From: Callaeas wilsoni
Lineage: Eukaryota > Chordata > Aves > Passeriformes > Callaeidae
DNA length: 64,000 nucleotides
Reading direction: 5' to 3'
NCBI GenBank assembly: GCA_013398955.1
Contig: VWPU01018719.1
Location: 103,413 to 167,412, forward strand
Of the stretch, positions 1-12,800 are shown piece after piece. The notes beneath the pieces were generated by a model that made no database searches, was not told the DNA's origin, and saw only the letters and a program-made list of their open reading frames with translations. Position 1 is the stretch's first letter, and every line of letters begins with the position of its first letter. The translations under genes were made by a program, and so were the position numbers.

Positions 1-1942
1 GCTAGTAACTTGGCAAGCTTGACAGTCTGCATTTGGAAGCCTGGTTATTTTCATGAAAGACACAATCCCCAAAGCAAACAACTCAAACTTTTGGAAGGAA
101 ATAGACCAAACCAAAAAACTGCAGTTAGCAAAAAGGAAAAGAGTCATCAGTGTTATTCTGCTGATGAATTACTTGAAACCCAGTAGAACAAGGTTCTCTC
201 CCCTCCTTCCTAATCAAAATCACTGATACCTCTCGGATGTCTGAAGACGAAGTGATTTGATAGAGGATATCAGCTATTCACAGAAGGTTTGTAGTTGGCT
301 AATCAGGTAGGCAAGCTGCCCTGAAGAGAGATACGTTCCAGTGACAGAGCATGCTGTGAAAATCCTATTAAGAGACTATTAACAATTATTTTGTTTCTTA
401 CTCTTTCCTTTTAATTTAAACAATTTTACTTCCTCCCCTCATTTTCCATCTCAACCTTGGGCTGTAACACAGCAGTGGTGCAGGGCCAGTGGCCATGCAA
501 AGAAATTACTCATTGCTTTTCTAGAGCTTCAACGTAAAATGCACACAGCATAAGACACAGAGAATCTGACAAGGCTTTGTTGCCTTGCCAGTATTACCAA
601 AGAACAAAAGCCATCATGCTTAATTAGCAATTGTCCCCAAAGAATTTGTAAGGATGTACCGTTTAACAGTGAAGGTGAAAATTGGTTTGCCTCTGAACAC
701 CAGCTAGTGACCACTGTTGGACAATGAGTGTATGCTGGTGCTGTGCTGCTGGTCAGATGTCACTTGGCAGCAACTCTTCCATAAAAAGTGCTCTTAAGGA
801 CAGGGTAAGTGATCGAACACAGATACGTTTACCTTAGCTTAGCCACATGAACTTGGAATGAAGCTCTCAAACCACAGGTAGCAACTGAAGAGAGACGCCA
901 ACGCGATCCCTTAAGCACTGACAATAAAAGCAGTTTGTAAGGTCAGGGTCAAGTCAGGACAGGGCAGCACAGGGCAAGTGGCTCTTTACTCAGGTTACTT
1001 AAGAGAACAATAGAGGTGCCAGCTTGTTGCCTGTGGCGATGCCAGTCTGCCCTCTTAAAACCATTTTTTTTAAGAGGTAAAACTTTAGTTTTGAGCAAAT
1101 TTGAATAACCAGCTTGGAAAAAGCAGAAATTCAGTGGAAATTGGTTTGGGTCTTGTGACATGGTCAGTAGTCCTCACTGGGGAAGAGCTCTCTTCCTTCT
1201 GTAACCATGGGTTCCTATCCAGAGCAGTTGAGACCCATCTCAGGGAGTGGCAGGAAGAACAGTTCATGCTCTGTCCCAGACATTTCCACTGAACTCCAGT
1301 AACACGAAAAATTCAGTTTAGGCAAAAGCACAACCTGCCTTTTACCCACCAACCCTGTCTTAGGCAGGGCAAAGAAACGATTTTTTGAAGACACTATAAA
1401 GGTTACACTGTAACAGGGAACGGCTTCTCCAAAAGTGAAATCTTTGTGCGTCAGCAGAAACAGCAGAGATGGCTCTTGAGTGTCTTGATACTGGCAGGTC
1501 TTTAGGTACTTAGCTGACTATAAAACTGGGTGATTTAGGCCCCTTAATTCAAGCACATGAAGATCCTAGAGCCTGCCCAGTGTGGGCACAGACACCAAAT
1601 CTTGCTATCATGAAACAAAATGCTGTCTGCAGTCATTTTATCTTAAAGATCTTATGTATAGGACAGTTACCTCCCAGCAGCTGCCCACAGACACTGTCCA
1701 AGACTGTCTGGAATCAACTCATTACACCCAACAATGCATCAGAAGAGATGACCTGCTCCATGTTATTGCTCTTAGGTCAGCACCAAAGGAGGGCCTCACT
1801 ATAGCATCCTAACTATTCATCATCCCTTTCCCCTCGACATGCTCCATCAAAATTAACCATTTTTCTTGCAGCATTTAAGGAAATCTGCTTAAAATTGCTT
1901 TCTGATGCTCCATTTCTCCACTATGCAATTGATTTTCATCTA

Positions 1943-1971
1943 CAAGGATGTATCTTACTTATACATCCTTG
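1943..1971. repeat. Perfect 11-bp inverted repeat (hairpin, 7-nt loop)
   Basis: The left arm CAAGGATGTAT (1943-1953) is exactly complementary to ATACATCCTTG (1961-1971), with the loop CTTACTT between them. The bases just outside do not pair, so the stem is 11 bp. It is too short for a typical microRNA precursor. Function unknown. Confidence 0.8.
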
Positions 1972-2469
1972 AAGTGAAATCAACTAAAAGTGGCTGAAAT
2001 GAAAATGGACCCTGTTTGTCACGGGCAGACCTGGTTTCTGTCTGTGGCTGTCCTTCAGCTCTGCAGGAGAAATTTTAAGATATAAAAGGAAAATTATCTG
2101 TGTGGGAGGCTTCACTGTGCTCTGCTTAATTAGTGGCTGTTCAATATGTGAAACACACAGTAGTGCGCACCCTCCTGTCCACACACATGCTTGTAGAACC
2201 AATGTGCACTGGTAACAGGGTTGATGCATTTTCTATAAATTGGAATATGACACCAAAACATTGCCAAGAGGAACTAGTCTGCATTACTTTATAAAAAAAA
2301 TCACGATTTTCCCAGACTGCAACAGCCCCAAGAAGATCTTCTAAGTTTTCAATTGCTTCCATAAAGTGGAAGCTCTGTCTTTGCAACAGCGTTCAGTCAC
2401 GCTATCTAGAGTCTTCCCAGAGTGTACTGTAATATAAAATCAAGATAATTGAGAGATCAGCCATGCAAT

Positions 2470-2488
2470 ACACATATACATATATATA
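2470..2488. repeat. (CA/TA)n microsatellite
   Basis: A short alternating run of CA and TA steps, about 19 bp. Ordinary simple repeat. Confidence 0.8.
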
Positions 2489-3432
2489 GCTATTCATTCT
2501 GACAGAGCCTTACACACATAAAACTGCCTGTATCAGCCCCAACACTCATCCAGTGCTCAGAGATATTATTCTGATCACATAAAATGCAGTAGCAACCACT
2601 GTTTCCTCACACAGTCATTCTATACACAAATGTCAGATTATGTATTGTTCTTGCCAATGCAAATGTCAGTTTGGATCGGCCACAGGCTACAGACGTGCCC
2701 CAGATTATTCTGGGTCCCCTATGGAGCTGAGGCACAAATTCTCAGCACCTCGCAGGATGAAAAGCCTTTGCCACAGTGACAGGCAAGGGTACACTGGTCT
2801 TGCCTTTCTGGCACGGAAGAGGCACAAATAAAATATTAAGTCCATGCACTTCTGACCCCTAAACTGCAGCATCAAACAAAAGCAGGGCAGCACTGCTTCA
2901 GAAGCGCAGCTTCTGTGGATATATAAAATTAACGATCCAGCTTCTCTGATCTGTGAGCACAAGTGAGTGCAGACTGAGAGGCCACGGGTAGGGCTTTTCT
3001 GGGCACAAACTGGACCTTTAAGGAGGATATCAGGCATCTAAAAACCATGTAAAGGAGAACAGCACAACACTTGGTGGGTGACTTCTACAGAGAAACACTC
3101 CTTTACAGTTTCTACAGCAACTTGTTGATTATAAGAGGGTGATGGTAGATGTCTGTGAGACAAGGGGGTGAAAACTAAGGCATTTTAGGGAAAAGATATA
3201 CCTGATGTGTTAATTGTTTCCTTCTATTTCCTTTGATTTCCCTGTGTTCTAAATAGGAAAGGTGGTGAACCACTCTGAAGGATTTACTGGGCTTTACTGA
3301 TATCCTCCAGTAGGCTCTGTTTCACAATTTCTCATTGTGATGGATTGGGTTAATGGCAAAATTGAAGAAAAAAGATGTAGACAGTCTGGAAATACTGAAT
3401 GTAATAATTTTAATAATTTTGTATGTTTCTTG

Positions 3433-3447
3433 TTTTTTTTTTTTTTT
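3433..3447. repeat. T15 homopolymer
   Basis: Fifteen consecutive T on the plus strand. No retroposed sequence or target-site duplication could be recognised beside it, so it is called only as a homopolymer. Confidence 0.85.
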
Positions 3448-4384
3448 GCTGAAGTCTGCGAAGCATAAATTCTGTAGAAACATTAGGACCCCGGAAGAGA
3501 ATTACACAGGTAGTTTGTTATTAAGGCTAGCTAAACAAAACCCCCCAAAACCTCCAAAATCACATCACTGCCTCCCAGAGTATTTCTTCAAAGACAAAGT
3601 TTTAAAGCCTAAGGCATCATGTTTTATATGTGGGGTGTATGTGTTAACAAAGGGGTACCTGTGATGACATCCCCAAGCCCTAGGCAAACTCTCCTCAGTC
3701 AGAGCCATGCTGCCTGTCTTCTTCCCTGCATCAGGTCTCCGCCAGCAAGTTCAAGCGACTCAAAGCCAAATATTCCGAATTTCTGCAAGGTGCTTTGTTA
3801 AGAATTCCTAAAGGAAAAACTAGTCTAAAAGTCCTATTTTCATTTCATAAAAATGTCAAATATCAGTTGCTTCTCAAAAACAGTGGAAGCCAGGAGTACA
3901 GACAACCAAGATAACTGCAATAGTGAAATGTTAGTGTACTCTTAATAGCAAAAATAATAGAAGAACAACAGAGAAATGCAAAGCTGACCAAATACTTAAG
4001 AAGGAGCACTTTTCAGGTCATGCAAATACGTAATCCAAGTCTTTTTATTCCCTGAATCACATAAGCTGATGTAGAGGAATAATTACACTTTCCATGCTCC
4101 TCGCTCTCACACCACTCCCCAGTTGCTGATATCCTGGCACTTCCAAAAATTACTGTTTTGCCATTCAGCTTTTAGAAATAAATGAAAACTCAATGGATCT
4201 CACCTCCTCCTTACCAATGGACTATTAACACAACCTAGCTAGCTTGACTTTAAGTGCAGACTGAATATACTAACAGCTGCATTCTTTCAGAAAATGAGAT
4301 ACGTGGTTATTAACTTTGTCACCAGAGTCATCAGGCCAGTTTCTTACTTGTGGCTATGAAATTCCTTTCAGATGACATACTTAC

Positions 4385-4400
4385 AAAAAAAAAAAAAAAA
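4385..4400. repeat. A16 homopolymer
   Basis: Sixteen consecutive A on the plus strand. The sequence 5' of it does not resemble a processed mRNA or SINE that I recognise. Confidence 0.85.
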
Positions 4401-5573
4401 TTAAGAATCCATGTAGTGGAGGACAAAATGACTCACATATTCTAGCAAAATACAGGCTTGTAACTGAGACATGTAGGTTTGGCTGGAAGCAAATTTGTGC
4501 ACAGCCTATTACAAAAGGCATCTTGTTGGTCTCTCCCTTAAATGCATAAGTAACTGAGACAGGCTGCTTGCAAGATTTTAATGAAAACAGCTTTTTCATG
4601 GAAAATTCAGTTATTCTACTGCTGTTTCCTTTATAATTTTAAACAAAGAGTCTTATTTTTTACATGAAGGACATTCCAAATCCCACTTCCCAATTTTAAT
4701 CACAAAACAGTTTTGCAGCATGTATTAGAGTAACAATGGCTCTTCCCAGGGAGAGGTCTTTGCTGGATGAAGTGGAAGCTAGCAAATACCATGTAGCTGG
4801 TATAATACCAAAGTGGGAACTCATAGCCACGCTCTATCCCTTTTTCTCTTTTCAGATCTTGCCCAGAGCAGTTTCAATCTGAGCTCTGAGGGAAAACTCC
4901 CCTCCCTCGGCCTGTTCTCTCCTTGCTTGAACATAAATGCACTTCTCTGGATTGTGAGAGGAAGGAGGACTTATGTCTTCATGTGGAAGAGCGACACTGT
5001 CCCCTGTCCTTTCACCCCACAGCTAGCAATGACTAAAGACAGGCATGAAGTCCTGCACTAACAGCAGAAAATGGCAGAGTTACCCTGAAGCCCAGGTTCA
5101 GACGGGCAAAAGCCCATGCCCAGCATTTCCTCTGCTAGGTGCAGCCACAATATAGAGAAACCAGTCCAAGGTCTCAGGTGCAGCTGAAGTCATCAACCAG
5201 CTATGCCATTTCCTACACTGCGGCGGTCTCCCAGATCCTGCAGAAATTCTGGCCAAGCCCAGGCCTGCTATTTAGACCGATACATCCTATCATTGTCACC
5301 TCAAGACTCAGAGACTTGCAGCCCTGTGCTGCAAATTCGGCAGCCAATGAAGACAGTAACAGCCCAAGGACTATCTGGGGACTTGGCGAGCTCAGAGCAA
5401 GGGGACCAAGGCCCCCACAGCTACACAGGACCAAAGCAAAGGGAAACAACATCAATTTTTATATGTAGGCTTAGCCGTGACAGCATTAGTTTGCTTTCTA
5501 GCAAGGGTTAAATAGATCAATACTGAAGGTTTCTGCTGGCATGGGCTATCGAGGGACAGGAATATACAACCCT

Positions 5574-6032
5574 TGGATGATGCCTTAGGATTTTAGCTTT
5601 TATATTTTCATATATTTGTAATCCTGCAATTCTTTAGTGTGTAACTCTGAGCCCCGTAGAGAGTGTTAGCTACTGCTTTTCCCATTTTGGTCAGATACAA
5701 CAATTCCTCTCCAGGCCTGAGAATCAAGGACACCTCACTGTCTCAGGCCCTGAGACATGTAAAAAAAAGTGAGTTGGGGGGGAGCAAACTGGGAGAATGG
5801 GACTCCACTGCCTGAAGCTGTAATTGGACAATTAACCTCTGATATGCAAATGGACAAAACTTTTTATCTGTCCGAAAAACGTGTGACTGTCGTCCATCTT
5901 GGGTGTAGTCTCTGCGAGACTCCTGCACTGCCCAAAGTGTACCCTGTGGAGGCCTTTCAATAAATCCCTACCCTTTATCCTTTCACTCTGTCTAGCCTCT
6001 GTTCCAGGTCAGCCTCTAAAAGGCATCATGGA
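5574..6032 (+). mobile_element. Solo LTR of an endogenous retrovirus, with target duplications
   Basis: The LTR spans 5578-6028 (451 bp). It begins TGATGCCTT and ends AAGGCATCA, a perfect 9-bp terminal inverted repeat with the TG...CA ends of a retroviral LTR. A 4-bp direct repeat, TGGA, flanks it at 5574-5577 and 6029-6032. A polyadenylation signal AATAAA lies at 5959-5964, about 65 bp from the 3' end, placing the U3-R-U5 order on the plus strand. No primer-binding site, gag, pol or env sequence follows, and the matching duplications sit directly at both ends. It is therefore a solo LTR left by recombination between the two LTRs of a provirus. A 4-bp duplication is usual for class I (gammaretrovirus-like) elements; ERVL elements normally leave 5 bp. 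The sequence style recalls passerine ERV LTRs, but the family is not assigned. The intact ends suggest it is younger than the CR1 copies here. Confidence 0.87.
5959..5964 (+). terminator. LTR polyadenylation signal
   Basis: AATAAA inside the solo LTR, in the position expected for the R region. It could end chance plus-strand transcripts, which would be antisense to the gene proposed at the right end. Confidence 0.7.
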
Positions 6033-9000
6033 TGCTGAAGCTCTGCCAATGCAACCTTCCAGGCCAATATACGGCCAGAACCACATACCGACCAGAAGCA
6101 GTTTACTGTGCTTACTGTGCACAAGCTGTAATGTGCTCACTTGATATTCAAAGCTGTACACAGGAGGTGCCCTTAATTTCACTGTGACTGAAAGTATACA
6201 GAACTGAGCCTTATCCTTCCAATATTACCTTGAACTCTGCAAGGTGAGCAGCCATTTACATCTTTAGTAGATTAAAAGTGCTGGCTTCATTTGAGTTTGC
6301 TTTTCAAATAAATTTAATTTTGAGGATTCCACGTCCTTTTTGTTCCTGGTACATAAAAAGCTAATCCATTTTCATACACATCCCTGCTTTAAGATGCTTT
6401 ATGACCACATACATTTTGTGACAGAGTTACAACTTATCATATACTGGCACTGAAGAAGATTAAATCCAAAATATTGCAGTTCTGGAGAAGTTAAGTGATC
6501 ACTATGAACACTGAATCTAGATCAACCGCTGCTTGTCAGCAGTTTGACAAATACAATGTTTTTATCCTGCTGGTAAATTGTCTGTAAAGAAAATAAAGTT
6601 TTTCTAAGTGTGTTTGCCATTCTCTGGTGTACTGGGTGTGATTTATCTAGCTCCAGGTTTATCCTGAACTGTTCACAGTGAATAACAAACTGACTGGACA
6701 ACACACGACATCAGGCATTCAAAGACGGTTGTGCACGCACCCAGCTTGGTTTATTCCATTATAGGGCAATCTGGCTTGAATTAACATTACAAAATAGTAT
6801 TAATCAATTTAATACAACCTGGTTTATAAGTACCTGAGGTGCTGAGAGATCAAAATAAAAATTTCTAATTTAAGAGTTTGTTTAGAGTTGCTGTGTTTTT
6901 AACTATGGTTTCATGCATAATGTAACTACCCCTTCTAAACACTGATAAATCTTTAAATGCAGCCATGAAGCTAAATTAAAACTTCCATGGCCGCAGAATA
7001 AAAAATAATTTTGAATTAATCAAACATTCCCCGTCTATATATATAGCTATAGATATATTTTAAAATATTATCTATATACATATATTTAAAAACTGTAAGT
7101 TACCCTGAGCCACTTACAGCTCAGACTCCCAATCTCCTGGTGCCAGAGCAGGCAAGTCCATCTGCATGTTGCACATCCTTATCTTCCATACACATGCTAT
7201 TACTTTCACATCCTCAGCAGCCCCCTTCCCTAACCTGACAGACGACGCTTTGTTTCCATAAACTATTTGGGAAGTGGCAGATAATGTTTTTTCTGACAAT
7301 TCCTCTTTCTCTTTCATTAGAAAATTCCTAAGAAGGTGCTGTCACATCAGAACAGTGGCACTGTACACCTTCACCCTGCAAAAATGAAAGCAGAGATACA
7401 GAAACATTCTGTGATGACAAATGCAGTTTAAGAAGTCCTCATACCTTTTTCTTTATATGTTCCTCTTTCATGCAGTCCTTTATCCCCTCAGTCATGCTGA
7501 TCCAACCATATGCTGAACAAAACTGTACTGAACTGATTTGATTTGAAAACTAAACCAAACCCAAAAATAAACCCAAAATCTGGGTTTGGTTTATAGCACA
7601 ACCCTACAAATAATCATCTGGCCCAACGTGGAAGTGGGTGAACAACAGTGCAGGAATGGTGCCTTATTGAAACAGCTTTGCTGGCTCAGAAAACACTTGT
7701 GTAACAGAATAGATGGCACTGAAGAATCAGATGCTACAATTTTTCCCTAGTAATTTTGCCCATTTCTAGATGGCCAGGGTTAAAATTTTCTGCTGTTTTC
7801 ATGTGACCATGCGACAGCTTGCTATCTGTAATTCCTTGCTGTTTCTCAATCATGCTGACCCCCCTCCATGAATGGAGGAGGACATTCGTGGAGCTCAATG
7901 TCTCAGAAATGTGCAATGAACTGCCTTTCTCCTGGCAAAACAAGAGGAATGGTCATTTCTTACTAATGCCACCTTCATCAGTCTTACAGCTACAGTGTTC
8001 ACAGTCAACCAAATTGGAAAGATGTGTCAAATGAGGAGGCTAAATTAAGCTGCACATTTTCTTCAGCAATTCACACATCAAAACATAGGTGTGATCTCTT
8101 TTCTTTTGACAAGAGCAGCATACATTGTTTTCCAGCAAGCTGTGACAGCTAAATGCTCAATAAGGACTGAAAAGTCAAGAAATGAAGAACATATTTACTG
8201 TGCCTTCTTATATATTAATTATAACTTTCTAAGAAAATGAAAGCTTTACTGCAAACACATTTTGATTACTGAATGAAAATGCTCTTTCACATTTCAAAAA
8301 TGTTTCAAGATCCCCAGAAAGAAGATGAAGTGTAAGCCTTGCTGTTAAAATTACCACCTGCTCATCCTTAGAGAAACAGTACACAAAATGCTTATAGTGA
8401 ATTTTAATGCAGTAGAAATGCCAACACTATTTCACCAAGAAAACTTTTTTCCCCTATTTTAGAAAAGCACTTGGGCCCAGATGTTACCAGGTGAAATTCA
8501 GCAGCAGATGTCCTGTCAAAGGCATGCCAAGCAACTTGAATTTATTTTAGTGATCTGCTGGCACTCCAGTGTAAATGGCTCAGTGTTATTAACTGAATTC
8601 TCTTGGCTCACCTGAAACGGATTTAAACCCATTTTTGTCTTGTGTGAAGAACCACACAAGAGTAATCTGATTAGTTTAGAAGCTCCTAGAATGAATAAAG
8701 ATGATGCTTATATTGAAGTGTGTGGCAAGAAACAACAACTACCAGCCGCAGGTTTCCTGCTTTTCCCAAAGACCCAAAAGCGAACTTTACCATCCCATTT
8801 CTATGCCAGTATACCAGCATGTCTTTGCACAGCCATCTTATTCTGACAATTTTGCTAACGTGATTTTTGGAGGTGGGTTGAAATTAAGACCTGAGCTGGG
8901 AATGCCAATCTGAAGTGTCACTTCTTCCTAACTCTGCTGACAATTAGAAGTATTCCCACCAAAGCCCAACAGAAAGATTTAAGCTTCAAAACTGGGCCTT

Positions 9001-9199
9001 AACGTTATTTCTATTTTTATTCTCCATCAAACAATATAATTGCCTATATTATACTTTAAAAATTTGCAGTGCCTTTCCCAATGCAAATAAGGGTCTGCAA
9101 AACATCTGCAGTTCCTCACTAAGCATCTCTAGATCAGGGAAGGACTGTTGCTCTGGCCAGTTGGAGAGTGTGTGCCAGTGACCACAAAACCACAAAGAT
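6033..9199. other. Non-coding DNA, nothing recognised
   Basis: AT-rich sequence without recognisable exons, RNA genes or transposons. The only clear structure is a TA-rich, partly palindromic tract at 7034-7087. Open frames are short and occur on both strands. Confidence 0.6.
7034..7087. repeat. TA-rich simple repeat, partly palindromic
   Basis: Alternating TA runs around the palindrome TATAGCTATA, followed by further TA blocks. It is expected to form cruciforms readily and to vary in length. Confidence 0.8.
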
Positions 9200-9830
9200 C
9201 TGAGCAGCTAAGGATTGCATGCTCCTAACATCTCCCAGTGGTCCTGCTGTCCTCAGCAGCCCTCTGATCCAACCTCATGACCCACATCCTGCCTGCTCAG
9301 ACAAAACCTGCACTGACACTTGTTCCTGGCTCTCGGCTCCAACCTTTCCTGTGCTGCCTTCTCCAGGCGTGGTAGCCTGGTGGCCTCCTGCCAACACTAC
9401 CTTTGGACCAAGATGAATTTTTCTACATCTTCAAACCTGGACAGACACCTCCTCTCCCTGCACAACAGACCAAATAACGATCATTATCCACCACAGGCTT
9501 GCACCCTCCAGACTTGGGACAACAAAACATCCAAAGCTCAGCCTGTCCCACAGCTGCCCCCCCCCCCCCGCCCCGCCGCTTGCTGCGTCACAGCTGTGCA
9601 CACTGTGCTGGGAACCTTGAGGACCAGAGCAGTCTGGCTTACCTATGGCCAGCAGTCAAGAGGGACAGATAAGCCTGGCTGCACTTCTCCCTTCCCACAC
9701 TGCTCAGAGCCAGTTCCTAATACCAGTGTTGTCCTACTCCCTGCCACCTCAGGGCAGTGCCAGCAGCAAAGTCTCCTGTCTCCAGTTCATCTGATTTACA
9801 CACAAGACCGTAATTTCCTTTCCTAAAGCC
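9200..9830. other. C-rich, GC-elevated patch with a C13 run
   Basis: Base composition changes abruptly to C-rich and A-poor on the plus strand, with CC and CA dinucleotides dominating. A run of 13 C lies at 9557-9569, followed by GCCCCGCCGC. A 168-codon plus-strand open frame covers 9320-9826, but it opens at TTG. Its product is a Pro/Ser/Thr/Cys-rich string with no domain I recognise, as expected when stop codons are rare because of composition. It may be a decayed CpG-type sequence or an unrecognised repeat. No gene is called. Confidence 0.5.
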
Positions 9831-12800
9831 ATCCTTGCCCCTCATCACACCATTTTCAATTCCTAGATTAACTTCTTTGACAACATCCTCATTCATTACA
9901 CCAAACTGATTCATGTCCTGAACACTGCTCATCTCATGCTCAAAGGGAATGCTCGTCCTCTGGAAAAACGGCTGCAATGATGTAATTCGGGATTGTAACA
10001 CAATATGTATGAATAATAAGGCCAAATCAGAGGCACAGAAGAAACCACACATCTGCCTTTTCCTAACTTCTAAGAGCTTGTTTCTGTCACTTAAAAGTCC
10101 TTTTCATGTTGTTTTTCAGTGCAATGCTACATACTCGTTGTTAAGCACTGACAGTGGGGTTAGTGCCACAGTGGAAACAGATATAAAGAGAGTCTCTGTC
10201 TTGAGAAATATACTTTCAAGCAAAAAAGATACATAAAGAAAAGAGGCCTAGGGCCTCACAGAACTTCATGATCACCTCCTACCACCAGCCAAGTAAAATC
10301 TACAGGCATCACAACCCTGAACCACTACTAGGGGACACACAAGAATTCCTTCATCTCGAAATAAAGCTAAACATAACTTAAGTCTGTATTGTTACCAGAC
10401 AAGAGTGTGGCAGCTCTTACAGCATAGATATTAAATCCCCAATGTTCAACCAGCCTTCATTCATAAACACAGTCTGGATTGGTTTGGTTTTCTTTCTGAG
10501 CAAGAACATGCACTTTAAGGCTTCTCAGTATGGAGGCTATGCCCTAGCATTTACTTCATTAAGTTTCATTGTTCTAATCAATATCATATCCACTTTTGTT
10601 CTGCTTTACAGTTAACATCACACACCAAGATTTTTAAAAGTGAGAATCAGAGCTGCATGCAAAAGACCAATGCCAAGAAAAAACATCACTACCTTGGTTC
10701 TGCCCTCTTCTTCCTTGCAAGCCTTGCAACTGCTATGCTCACTGTTTCCATTTCTAATAAGTGCAATTTTAATATGCTGAGAATTTTAGGCACTCAAAAA
10801 ATTTGCAGACATGCTTGAGCCTCTCAATATAAAGGGTCACTCTATGCTAAATTAAAAAGGACTGAATAATCACTTATTTTGAAGAAAGACTCCTTTTGTT
10901 TTATGAAGTTGTTGCTATGCACATTCATGTGAGAATATAACTTGATCACAGGAAACAAGAAAGCTTTGTAGTTTGCATTTTTTTGGGCTTACAACCGCAG
11001 TCCTGTTCAGAGTAGTCACAAAGACATCACTTGATTTTTCACCAACATTAGTAATGAAACAGTATTTTCTTGGTAATGTTTAGTGCTGCACAATTAATAT
11101 ACAACTGCTACACAACTGACATGTCTTTATGGGTCTGGGGGCTGGGAAGCCTGGTTTTTGTATAGTGTTTTTTGGTGTTTCAGATGCCAAGTGGTACCAG
11201 CCACATGCAAGTGGGTGAGGGTTTACACTTCATGCAGCTGTGCCTCTTCACAGCCAGTTCACACGGTGCAAGCCACATCCCAGACCTGCTCATGCTGTCC
11301 CCAGCAGCCTCTTACTTTGCATTTTTGACACAGCATGATGTCCTCCATAGTACAAGACAAGGCTGCCTCAGAGAAACCATGCTCTCAGGGCAGATTTGTG
11401 TCATGAGTGATAAAGCTGGGGGCAGAGAAGACCTACTCAAACCCTGGAAGCCATCACAGTGTGCCGCTGCCATGCTGTGCCTTTGTGAGCGTTCACCAGC
11501 AGTCAAAAGAACTCTCTGGCCTCAGACAGACCCGGGACAACCCTGGGCACTTCAACAGCACAGGGTGTCTTCATCTGCAGTCATGTAGGTTTAAGTAATC
11601 ACTTATAAACAGACCTTAAGCTAAGGAAAATTAGTTTACAAAGCATATTTTGTGTAAGAATAAAAGAAACAGAGACATGAATATGTGAAGTCATTTCTTG
11701 CTGTTGAGTGGATTTTTAGTAAGACACTCAAAACCTGAGAACCCTTTGACCACAATGAACCACCATCTTCATTAACCCTAGCATCAAAGAAAAACAGCTA
11801 TCGCTGCCCTTATCCAGTTACTGCTGGGCAAAGATGGGAACTTGAGGTTGGAGAGGCAGGACAAATTCCTCAATCCCCTTCCCAAAGAAGCTGTGCTTAG
11901 AGTCTGCTTTAAGACTGCCAGGATGTGAAGGTATTGTCTTGTTCTCTACTGGAACATGAGAATATATGATGTGAGGCACCAAAGTGGCTCAGTAACTCAG
12001 GAACAGCAAGCAATGCAAATCATTTCATAAGCAGCACATACAGAGTCTTTTTGCAATGGCACAACATCAATGACTCTATGGACAGAGCACTTTTCATCTG
12101 TTACTGATCTATAATTCACTTCATTTTGTCACCCTACATTATCATACAGTTTAACACTGAAAGCAAACTTCATCCATCAGTTACTCTCATCTGACAACAG
12201 GCTGTGGTAATATTGCTTTTTACATGTAAGAAAATAAAGTATTAATTAAAAATTGGAATGGAATGCCTATATAAAGGATTTTTCTAAAATAATTAGATGT
12301 GTTATTAAAAAAATTAGCATTGTTAACACTAATTTTCACTGAGTGTATGTTTCTAGTGATGTTTTGTATCAGATGTCAGAATGCACCTAATTTGGTCACA
12401 GTAATTCTGTAAAACCTCGAGAACACGCAGACCACAATGACCTTCATTGGGTCAGTGGCAAAGTAGTGTCCACTCACTTTAACCTGAAGCACAATTCCAA
12501 GTGTGTCACAGAGATGATGTCAGGTGAGCATTCACACGAGTTTGCTTAGGCAGTGGGATTAGTGCAGTACAAAAGAGGCCTCAACATGGTGCCTTTACCC
12601 TATGGAGACTCTCTTTCCTTCTTATTTCTTCTGCAAAACTCAGACTGAAACATGGATAAGATTTCAACAACATAATATCATTTTGTTAATTTCCAAGCTT
12701 TGCAACAACTAGAAATAATATCAGAAAAATAGAGGTACCTATTCCATAACATTTGGAAGCTTGAATTAAAATCAGCATCAGTATTTTCTGTCCCCAACCC

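Larger units (their letters stand above)
1..5573. other. Non-coding DNA, no gene recognised
   Basis: AT-rich sequence with no recognisable exon, transposon or RNA gene on either strand. The open frames here are short, overlap on both strands, and several begin at non-ATG codons. Local structure is limited to a perfect hairpin at 1943-1971, a TA-type microsatellite at 2470-2488, a T15 run at 3433-3447 and an A16 run at 4385-4400. On the layout proposed for this window the stretch is deep intronic sequence of a minus-strand gene, but it could equally be intergenic. Confidence 0.6.

Noticed and set aside
1943..1971. microRNA precursor
   Set aside because: An 11-bp stem is far too short. The same applies to 30603-30629.
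6029..6048. Possible retroviral primer-binding site after the LTR (TGG...)
   Set aside because: The TGGA is explained by the target duplication matched at 5574-5577, and the following bases do not resemble a tRNA 3' end. No internal retroviral sequence follows.
9320..9826. 168-codon plus-strand open frame
   Set aside because: It starts at TTG, sits in C-rich sequence where stops are rare, and encodes no recognisable domain. The first real ATG leaves about 138 codons of low-information sequence.
11172..11588. 138-codon plus-strand frame preceded by an acceptor-like TTTCAG
   Set aside because: It starts at TTG. The first ATG follows the acceptor-like site, but a GTGAGG donor-like word lies only about 30 bp on. 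The minus strand is also open, and no homology is recognised.
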